The notes under the pieces were generated by a model. The model saw only the letters and a list, made by a program, of their open reading frames with translations, did no database searches and was not told where the DNA came from. Positions 9,106 through 14,659 of a stretch of DNA of 19,577 nt are shown here, piece after piece. Origin of the DNA: CTSoil-075 sp964292325 (GTDB lineage: Bacteria > Bacillota > Negativicutes > DSM-13327); NCBI GenBank assembly GCA_964292325.1, contig CAXYVG010000071.1:1-19577 (forward strand), given 5' to 3'. The first letter of the stretch is position 1. Every line of letters begins with the position of its first letter. A program made the position numbers and the translations under genes.

Positions 9106-9114
9106 ATTATAACA
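9106..9114 (-). promoter_or_regulatory. Extended -10 promoter for the MATE gene
   Basis: On the minus strand the sequence TGTTATAAT is a perfect extended -10 element (TG-N-TATAAT), about 50 bases upstream of the start codon. There is no clear -35, which is usual for extended -10 promoters. Confidence 0.55.
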
Positions 9115-9143
9115 CGTATTGGCAGATTAAAGAAAGAAGACAA

Positions 9144-9225
9144 GGGACGGTGGCTCAGGAGGGACATAGGGGCAAAAAACCTGTCCCTGTGTCCCCGGAA
9201 AAGGAGCATAAGTTAACAGAGGGAC
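9144..9225. repeat. GGGAC-rich REP-like palindromic patch
   Basis: GGGACATAGGG (9161-9171) pairs with CCCTGTGTCCC (9185-9195) with one wobble position. Further GGGAC motifs occur at 9144 and 9221, and a GTCCC at 9183. Patches of this GGGACA/TGTCCC type recur in Clostridia genomes, sometimes near IS200-like REP-associated transposases. No transposase is present in this window. Confidence 0.5.
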
Positions 9226-9254
9226 TTGACGGATGGTGAACTGCAAGTTATGGT
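9226..9254 (+). promoter_or_regulatory. Candidate sigma-A promoter for the first chemoreceptor
   Basis: TTGACG (9226-9231) and TATGGT (9249-9254) are 17 bases apart. The -35 is 5/6 and the -10 is 4/6 to consensus. It lies at the edge of the GGGAC patch. I saw no sigma-28 type motility promoter. Confidence 0.45.
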
Positions 9255-9306
9255 TAGTATATAAGAATGAAAAGATGTAGAATATTGATGAATGGAGGGC
9301 TTTGCT

Positions 9307-11283
9307 TTGAACGTGAGACAGAAATTTTTTGTTTTAGCGGGTATTGTGGGACTTATTATGGTCATCGTGTCTTGTTTGGGTTATTACAATGCTGAGAAGA
9401 GCTTGGAGAACAGTATTCGCCAGGAAATGAATGCGGGGTTGGAAAGCCAGACGAATCAGGTTGAAGGTTGGATTAACGGAAAAGAGAAGATTGTTAGATC
9501 AGCGGCAAATCTGATGCATATAATGGAGGATGGAACCAATTCACCAGATAACGTACGGAAAATTTTGGGATTTATTGGTGATGACAAAGAAATTTTGGAA
9601 ATTATGGTGGGCAATGAAGAAGGCTTATCGGTTGCCTATCGTGCAGGAAATATGCAGGGTAAGCTCGATGCACGTCAGCGTCCGTGGTATCAGACGGCAA
9701 AAAGCACTAACAATATTTTTTTTACCGATGTGTACAAAGATGCAATTACGGGAAAACCTGTGGTATCGATTGCAGTTCCCTATAATGACGCTTCAGGGAA
9801 ATTTCGAGGTGCTGTTGTGCAAGGGCTCACGCTGGAAAGTTTAGCGACGAAAGCTCAGGAGTTGAAATATCATGGAGTAGGTGACGGCATGATCATTGAT
9901 CATCACGGCACAATTCTAGCTTCTTCTGATGCAGCGCAAGTTAAGACGTCACTTGAACAAGATGAGGCGTTGAAGAGTAAGGCTGCAGATATTTTAAAAC
10001 AGCCTGAGGGATATTTCTTGATAAAAAAGGGCGGGGAATCAAGGATTTTTGCCTATAAAACCGTGCCAAGCACAAAGTGGATCATCGGCATTTCCGTACC
10101 AGAAAGCGTGATTTTTTCGCAGCTACAGTCGTTAAAGCTCATTTATGGCGTGTTGACCTTGCTGGGCATAGCTTTGGTAGTTCTTTCTTGCCTGCGATTT
10201 TCGACGATGCTTACTCGTTCGCTGATTCGCTTGAAGGCGCATGCTGAAGAACTGTCCAACGGCAATTTATGCATGGAAGATTTGCTGGTAGAATCGCGTG
10301 ATGAAATTGGACATCTCACGCAAGCGTTCAATTCCATGAAACAAAATTTGCGGCAACTCATTGCACGGATGAAGACAACTGCAGAAGAGGTGGCGGCATC
10401 TTCTGAGGAACTTACTGCTAATGCCGAACAATCGGCCCAAGCTGCCGATCAAGTGGCTATCTCCATTTCCAGTACGGCCCAAGGGGTTGATCGGCAGGTC
10501 AACGCCTTGGAAGGGGCTGTAGGATTGGTGGAGAGAATCGTGGATGGAGCTAAGGGGGAAACTGAAAAAACACGGAATGCTGTGGCTATAGTTAGTAGAG
10601 CTGTAGGTGCGGTTGGTGAAGGTAATAAAGCGGTGGATACTGCTATTAGTCAAATGACTAGTATCCGGCAAACAGTAGATAATTCAGCCAAGGTAGTTGC
10701 CGAACTGGGTGAACGCTCTAAAGAGATCGGGCAGATTGTCGAAACAATTTCCGGTATTGCCAGTCAGACGAATCTTCTAGCGCTAAACGCCGCCATTGAA
10801 GCGGCAAGGGCCGGTGAACAGGGCAGAGGCTTTGCTGTAGTCGCAGAGGAAGTACGTAAGTTGGCTGAGCAGTCACAGGAAGCGGCGAAACAGATTGCGA
10901 TACTTATCAGAGATATTCAGGGCAAGACCGATGAGGCGGTAGTGGCTATGGACGGTGGTACCAAAGAAGTAAGACAAGGAACAGAGATTGTTGATAGCGC
11001 AGGTAGGGCTTTTAAGGATATTGATGGACATATTAAAGATGTTGCCAGTATTGCACAAGGAATGGCTAATGGTTTGACAAAACTAGCTGAAAATAGTCAA
11101 GAGGTATTAGAAGGGATGCGGGAAACGAACAGCATCAGTCAGGAAATTTCCAGCCAAGCGCAGAATATTTCAGCCGCTACGGAGGAACAATCGGCATCAA
11201 TGGAGGAGATTGCGTCTTCCAGTCAGCATCTAGCTAATGTAGCGGAACAACTGCAGTTGGTAGTGTCTAAGTTTAAAATTTAG
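9307..11283 (+). CDS. Methyl-accepting chemotaxis protein with dCache sensor
   Basis: This is a 658-residue transmembrane chemoreceptor. It has TM1 (about 8-28), an extracytoplasmic dCache_1 domain (about 35-275), TM2 (about 278-298), a HAMP domain (about 299-355) and a long methyl-accepting coiled coil. The signalling tip has the invariant AARAGEQGRGFAVVAEEVR core, and the protein ends SAATEEQSASMEEIA...SKFKI. It should signal to CheA/CheW to steer flagella. The dCache RPWY motif (125-128) and Tyr143 are present, but two positions usual in amino-acid-binding dCache domains look substituted (Leu120, Gly173). I chose TTG 9307 because GGAGGG (9294-9299) is well placed; the ATG at 9292 overlaps that site. 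It stands alone. Confidence 0.92.
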   Translation: MNVRQKFFVLAGIVGLIMVIVSCLGYYNAEKSLENSIRQEMNAGLESQTNQVEGWINGKEKIVRSAANLMHIMEDGTNSPDNVRKILGFIGDDKEILEIMVGNEEGLSVAYRAGNMQGKLDARQRPWYQTAKSTNNIFFTDVYKDAITGKPVVSIAVPYNDASGKFRGAVVQGLTLESLATKAQELKYHGVGDGMIIDHHGTILASSDAAQVKTSLEQDEALKSKAADILKQPEGYFLIKKGGESRIFAYKTVPSTKWIIGISVPESVIFSQLQSLKLIYGVLTLLGIALVVLSCLRFSTMLTRSLIRLKAHAEELSNGNLCMEDLLVESRDEIGHLTQAFNSMKQNLRQLIARMKTTAEEVAASSEELTANAEQSAQAADQVAISISSTAQGVDRQVNALEGAVGLVERIVDGAKGETEKTRNAVAIVSRAVGAVGEGNKAVDTAISQMTSIRQTVDNSAKVVAELGERSKEIGQIVETISGIASQTNLLALNAAIEAARAGEQGRGFAVVAEEVRKLAEQSQEAAKQIAILIRDIQGKTDEAVVAMDGGTKEVRQGTEIVDSAGRAFKDIDGHIKDVASIAQGMANGLTKLAENSQEVLEGMRETNSISQEISSQAQNISAATEEQSASMEEIASSSQHLANVAEQLQLVVSKFKI

Positions 11284-11417
11284 TCAGAGTTTTAAGGAAA
11301 GATGGGGTATACTTCTTACCTTCTAATAGATGATAAAATAATTAAGTGTTTCGAAGGGGAGGGTCAGGGGCACACCTCGTTACTAGTATCTAGACCCAGA
11401 GTTAATAAAAACTTATA

Positions 11418-11461
11418 AAGTCGCTAATTACCTGAATTGAAAGGTATTTAGTGACTTTTTT
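11418..11461 (+). terminator. Intrinsic terminator downstream of the first chemoreceptor
   Basis: AAGTCGCTAATTACC (11418-11432) pairs with GGTATTTAGTGACTT (11443-11457) with one wobble and one mismatch, followed by a T-run. It lies 135 bases after the stop codon. Confidence 0.8.
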
Positions 11462-11468
11462 GTTGTGC

Positions 11469-11497
11469 TTGTTTCAAACATATCTTTTGGGTATAAT
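11469..11497 (+). promoter_or_regulatory. Candidate promoter for the Uma2 gene
   Basis: TTGTTT (11469-11474) and a perfect TATAAT (11492-11497) are separated by 17 bases, just after the preceding terminator. The predicted leader is about 85 bases. Confidence 0.5.
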
Positions 11498-11588
11498 GAT
11501 AGTATTGTATCCTATTCATAAGCAAACCATTATAAAAATGCCGATCAGTTCGCTTTGAATGTTAAAAGGCGGTAAGGAGAGTGCTTTT

Positions 11589-12179
11589 ATGCCACTACCT
11601 AACGAACAGAGAGAATACACTTATGCAGATTATTTAACTTGGCCCGAGGATGAACGTTATGAGATTATAGATGGCGTAGTATACGCCCAAGCTACTCCTT
11701 CGCCCGTACATCAAACGATATCAGGAAATTTATATTTCCAATTGCATAACTACTTTCAAGGGAAACAATGTAGAGTATTTGCAGCTCCCTTCACGGTGAG
11801 ATTACCCCTGGAGAATGGCGAAACAGATGACAAAAAAAATAACAACATTGTTGAGCCTGATTTAGCTGTTGTATGTGAGAAGAATAACCTAGACCAAGGT
11901 GGTTACAATGGGGCGCCTACTCTTATTATTGAAATTGTTTCTCCTGGTTCGAAAAAACGCGATTATATGATTAAGTTGCACAAATATGAAAAAGCAGGCG
12001 TGAGGGAGTATTGGATCATTACACCTGAAACGGAAAGCATTATACGGTATGCTTTGAATGAGCAGAGACATTATGACCTACCAGAAACCTTTGCATTGGG
12101 TGAGGATGAAGAGATTATTGCAACGATGTTTCCTGATTTGGTAATTCCATTACAAGACATTTTCATAATGTGGAAATAA
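11589..12179 (+). CDS. Uma2 family (DUF820) endonuclease-like protein
   Basis: The 196-residue protein belongs to the Uma2 family, a PD-(D/E)XK nuclease-fold group. The N-terminal YTYADYLTWPEDERYEIIDG and the core VEPDLAVVC (Asp91), LIIEIVSPGS (Glu115) and KLHKYEKAGVREYWII (Lys129) supply the expected acidic and lysine positions. Family members are numerous in cyanobacteria and some Bacillota, often as solitary genes; their biological role is not settled. I chose ATG 11589 because AAGGAG lies nine bases upstream; the ATG at 11559 would add ten residues without a ribosome binding site. It has its own promoter and terminator, with no partner gene beside it. Confidence 0.88.
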   Translation: MPLPNEQREYTYADYLTWPEDERYEIIDGVVYAQATPSPVHQTISGNLYFQLHNYFQGKQCRVFAAPFTVRLPLENGETDDKKNNNIVEPDLAVVCEKNNLDQGGYNGAPTLIIEIVSPGSKKRDYMIKLHKYEKAGVREYWIITPETESIIRYALNEQRHYDLPETFALGEDEEIIATMFPDLVIPLQDIFIMWK

Positions 12180-12187
12180 GTTGGCTC

Positions 12188-12221
12188 AAGGCTTCACGGA
12201 ATTCCGTTGGGGCTTTTTTTT
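12188..12221 (+). terminator. Terminator after the Uma2 gene
   Basis: An imperfect hairpin with an ACGG/CCGT core and AAG/CTT base, including G-T wobbles, is followed by eight T residues. The stem is poor but the T-run is strong. Confidence 0.55.
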
Positions 12222-12230
12222 ATAATGTAA

Positions 12231-12362
12231 AACATAGAGGCGAAGTTATTGATGGATAGCATAAGGCTGCGAAACGCTGGTGAAGTTGTAGCACAAACGA
12301 TTTGTGTATATGGTGATACACCGGGAGCAGTTGAGATGATTAAAGGTTTTATTGCAAAATAA
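12231..12362 (+). pseudogene. 3' stub of a 5-oxoprolinase subunit A (PxpA/LamB-YcsF) gene
   Basis: The open frame from after the stop at 12228-12230 to TAA 12360-12362 encodes a segment ending QTICVYGDTPGAVEMIKGF. This closely follows the conserved C-terminus of PxpA (LamB/YcsF family), where TICVHGDTPGAVE is near invariant. Only the last 30-odd residues of a roughly 250-residue protein remain, and the usual histidine of HGD is tyrosine. Nothing upstream matches the family, since the Uma2 gene and its terminator occupy that space. I read it as a deletion remnant. An ATG at 12252 exists but no good ribosome binding site precedes it. A start point for the remnant cannot be fixed. Confidence 0.6.
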
Positions 12363-12399
12363 TTAACAATATTTTAACAAAAATAGAAAATATATGTAC

Positions 12400-12405
12400 T
12401 ATAAT
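12400..12405 (+). promoter_or_regulatory. -10 element of the mini zinc-ribbon gene
   Basis: A perfect TATAAT lies seven bases before the start of an inverted repeat, so the transcript would begin with that hairpin. The -35 is not recognisable at 17 bases; a TTAACA is 20 bases upstream. Confidence 0.5.
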
Positions 12406-12411
12406 AGTAAG

Positions 12412-12449
12412 AGTAGCATAGAATAGTAAAGTGGTTGATCTATGCTACT
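12412..12449 (+). repeat. Perfect 11-base inverted repeat in the 5' leader
   Basis: AGTAGCATAGA (12412-12422) and TCTATGCTACT (12439-12449) are exact complements around a 16-base loop. With transcription starting near 12412, it would form a 5'-terminal hairpin of the mini-gene mRNA, ending about 18 bases before the ribosome binding site. It could stabilise the message or serve as an operator. Confidence 0.7.
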
Positions 12450-12481
12450 TAAGTAAATCATCAATAAGGGAGGTGTTAGGC

Positions 12482-12589
12482 TTGCTGGTTCATACACAAT
12501 GTGGGGCAAAAGTTCGTTTAAATAGCCGCGGTGAAGGGATATGCCCAAACTGTGGTAAAAAAATCAATGTACGAATATCAAATAAGTAA
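12482..12589 (+). CDS. Mini zinc-ribbon protein (35 residues)
   Basis: This is a short gene beginning TTG 12482 (LVHTQCGAKVRLN...) and ending TAA 12587-12589. It is preceded by AGGGAGGTG, an almost perfect ribosome binding site, at optimal distance. The product carries CGAK near residue 7 and CPNCGK near residues 21-26, so three cysteines plus an upstream histidine (HTQC) could bind one zinc ion, as in small zinc-ribbon proteins. It is basic and lacks a signal or membrane segment. The gene has its own -10 box, a 5' hairpin and a perfect terminator, which argues strongly that it is expressed. I do not recognise the family; nucleic-acid or protein binding is a guess. Confidence 0.72.
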   Translation: MLVHTQCGAKVRLNSRGEGICPNCGKKINVRISNK

Positions 12590-12623
12590 AAAAACTATCT
12601 ATCCTCGGGTAGATAGTTTTTTT
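12590..12623 (+). terminator. Terminator of the mini zinc-ribbon gene
   Basis: ACTATCTATCC (12594-12604) pairs with GGGTAGATAGT (12607-12617) around a two-base loop, extended by flanking A/T pairs, with seven T residues. It begins just after the stop codon. Confidence 0.92.
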
Positions 12624-12717
12624 ATATAAATATAATTATGAAAAAGGGAATACAATACTTTTGAAGTATATAAAATAAAATCGATGTAAGAAGATGTATG
12701 TACTTTGGGAGGCACTA

Positions 12718-13920
12718 ATGAAAATAAATGGGACTATTTTACTTATATTAGCGCTCGCAACTTTTATTAGCTGGTTAAATTATTATTTGCTATCAAGGTT
12801 ATTTGTTTTTTATCGTGGGAAGGTCAGTCAACGTATGTATTTGGGTTTCACTGTGGCTACTATTTTGACGCTTGGTTATGGCTGGTCTATACGTCCGCCA
12901 TTTGTAGATGCCGAGCATGCAGTATATCGTTTTTTGGTTTATGGTACTTTAGCTTGGTTAGTGGGGCAGATTATATTGCTACTGCTTCAGCCGTTTCTAG
13001 CTGTAATGCATAGGGTACTGAAAGGCGGTAAAGTAGAAACAGATGATCGGTCAACTTCGTCTTTGACTATGACGCGTAGAAACTTTCTACATAGTTCATT
13101 AGCGGCAGTACCGCTACTTTCATTGGGAATGGGCATGAAAGGGATTTACAATGCACAATCGGACATGGTTGTTCAGCGTCATTCACTCCACTTTTCTAAT
13201 TTACCTGCAAATCTTACTGGTTTTAAAATTGTCCAGATTAGTGATACTCATTTAGGTCCATATTTTGATTTGGATCAATTAGATACCGTCATTGCGCTAC
13301 TTATGAAGGAAAAACCAGATATTATTGTCATTACTGGTGATTTTGTGGATGATTTGAACTTGCTTACATCTGCGATTGAACGGCTCAATACACTGCAGCC
13401 GCTAATCCCTCATGGAATTTATTTTTGCTATGGAAATCATGAATACTTTAGAGATATTGAGTTTGTTCGTGCCGAGCTGAAGAAAAGTCGAATCCACGTT
13501 CTTGAAAATCAAAGTGCTTTAATTGTACCAGGAACGCAGCCCTTTTATCTGATGGGGGTTGGTTATCCATGGGCAGGTGATTCGCGCAGTGGGGTTAATG
13601 TGAGTACTAGTGTTCGTCAGCAGTATTTTGCAACAACCGATCAGAAGATCCCTCATAATGCATTCAAAGTGCTAGTTGGTCATCATCCGGATATTTTGAT
13701 CGATGGATTTTCTGCGCAAATACCTCTAACTATTGCAGGTCACACTCATGGCGGACAGGTTATAATTGGCGGACGGTCGCTACTTGCTTCGTATACCTAT
13801 ATGAGTGGACTTTATCAGACGAATGGTGTTTATGGATACGTTAGTAATGGGACTGGACATTGGTTTCCGTTTCGTCTTGGTTGTCCGCCAGAAATTAGCG
13901 TATTTACTTTGTTAGCCTAA
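12718..13920 (+). CDS. Membrane-anchored metallophosphoesterase
   Basis: The 400-residue protein has an N-terminal region with three membrane segments (about 4-24, 36-58, 72-98). A twin-arginine-like hydrophobic stretch TRRNFLHSSLAAVPLLSLG (Arg120-Arg121) follows, and then a calcineurin-like phosphoesterase domain (about 160-400). All five metal/catalytic motifs are intact: DTH (Asp176, His178), GDFVDD (Asp208), GNHE (239-242), HH (322-323) and GHTHGG (from 341). It resembles YkuE/YaeI-type enzymes; the substrate is not known and could be a phospholipid-related pyrophosphate or phosphodiester. I chose ATG 12718 because GGGAGG is five bases upstream; the ATG at 12694 lacks a site. The enzymatic domain probably faces outside (inference). 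Confidence 0.9.
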   Translation: MKINGTILLILALATFISWLNYYLLSRLFVFYRGKVSQRMYLGFTVATILTLGYGWSIRPPFVDAEHAVYRFLVYGTLAWLVGQIILLLLQPFLAVMHRVLKGGKVETDDRSTSSLTMTRRNFLHSSLAAVPLLSLGMGMKGIYNAQSDMVVQRHSLHFSNLPANLTGFKIVQISDTHLGPYFDLDQLDTVIALLMKEKPDIIVITGDFVDDLNLLTSAIERLNTLQPLIPHGIYFCYGNHEYFRDIEFVRAELKKSRIHVLENQSALIVPGTQPFYLMGVGYPWAGDSRSGVNVSTSVRQQYFATTDQKIPHNAFKVLVGHHPDILIDGFSAQIPLTIAGHTHGGQVIIGGRSLLASYTYMSGLYQTNGVYGYVSNGTGHWFPFRLGCPPEISVFTLLA

Positions 13921-13956
13921 TTACTGATTACATGATTTTTACAAGTTATCGAGATA

Positions 13957-13974
13957 TTGTCATACAATTGTCAT
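13957..13974 (+). promoter_or_regulatory. PhoB-type box upstream of the Q/R-rich protein gene
   Basis: TTGTCAT-ACAA-TTGTCAT is two exact seven-base repeats spaced by four bases (11-base period). It matches the established PhoB box CTGTCAT-A(A/T)A(A/T)-CTGTCAT except for T at each first base. It ends ten bases before the -10 TATAAT at 13985, the placement seen in PhoB-activated promoters where the box replaces the -35. Confidence 0.6.
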
Positions 13975-13984
13975 AGTTATTGAT

Positions 13985-13990
13985 TATAAT
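13985..13990 (+). promoter_or_regulatory. -10 element of the Q/R-rich protein gene
   Basis: A perfect TATAAT with no consensus -35 at the usual distance, as expected for an activator-dependent promoter. The predicted transcript starts near 13997 and the ribosome binding site is GAGGAG at about 14009-14014. Confidence 0.55.
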
Positions 13991-14023
13991 TCAAATATAG
14001 AAAAGAACGAGGAGTGATATCTC

Positions 14024-14446
14024 ATGAAAAATATAACAAAGAAAATAATCATATACTCAATGGTAGGCATGATGCAGATCGGTTTTGGTGCATCGATCAT
14101 CGAGGCTTCACCAAGAGATGCTTGGCAACATCAGCAACAAAATCGACAAAAGCAAGAAGAACAGCGGCATAGACAGGAAATGAAGCGTCGTGATCATGAG
14201 AATGATCGGCAGTGGAATGACCGGCAATGGAGAGAAAACCAACGATACGAACAATACAATCGGCAACAAAATGAACGGCTCTATCGGCAGGAATTAGAGA
14301 TGCAACGGCATGAACGGGAAATGCAACGACGAGAAAATGAGCAGTGGCAGCAGTGGAATGATCGACAATGGCTAGAAAATCAGCAGCATGACCAGATGAT
14401 TCGTCAAATTGAGGCAGATGTCATTATGTTGCTTTTGAATTCATAA
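14024..14446 (+). CDS. Exported Gln/Arg-rich low-complexity protein
   Basis: This is a 140-residue protein with a clear signal peptide (basic MKNITKK, hydrophobic stretch to about residue 25, likely cleavage after IIEA near residue 28). The mature part is dominated by Q, R, E, N, H and W, with almost no hydrophobic core until the last residues. An imperfect repeat QWNDRQW(R/L)ENQ occurs twice (about residues 63 and 111), with MQRHEREMQRRENE between. It is likely an extended helix or coiled coil in the periplasm or envelope. I recognise no domain. The upstream PhoB-type box suggests phosphate-starvation control (inference). It follows the metallophosphoesterase by about 100 bases and ends before a long hairpin. 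Confidence 0.8.
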   Translation: MKNITKKIIIYSMVGMMQIGFGASIIEASPRDAWQHQQQNRQKQEEQRHRQEMKRRDHENDRQWNDRQWRENQRYEQYNRQQNERLYRQELEMQRHEREMQRRENEQWQQWNDRQWLENQQHDQMIRQIEADVIMLLLNS

Positions 14447-14477
14447 GGACATAGAATAGATATTGTTACTAATTTAA

Positions 14478-14528
14478 TTTTTGCAAAAAAAGAAAGATGT
14501 CGTTGGCATCTCTCTTTTTTTGCAAAAA
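14478..14528. terminator. Long bidirectional hairpin terminator
   Basis: Arms of 22 bases (14478-14499 and 14507-14528) are complementary except for one position, around a TCGTTGG loop. The arms contain A-run/T-run tracts, so it can terminate in either direction. It ends the Q/R-rich protein gene. Confidence 0.85.
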
Positions 14529-14659
14529 TAGAAATAAATTGTAAGACGATTAAAAAAACAAAGGAGTTTCTTTGGATATTCTTGAATAAGTATATTATGT
14601 TTTTAGTTTTCTGAAAATATGGAAAATAATGTATTGATTCATAGGGGGAGTTATATGTT

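Larger units (their letters stand above)
11284..11588. other. 305-base intergenic region
   Basis: It holds the terminator of the chemoreceptor gene and a promoter for the Uma2 gene, listed separately. Bases 11284-11417 hold nothing I can support; a 38-codon open frame there was rejected. Confidence 0.6.

Noticed and set aside
11302..11418. 38-codon plus-strand open frame after the first chemoreceptor
   Set aside because: Only a weak AAGGAA precedes it, the peptide has no recognisable features, and its stop falls in the terminator stem.
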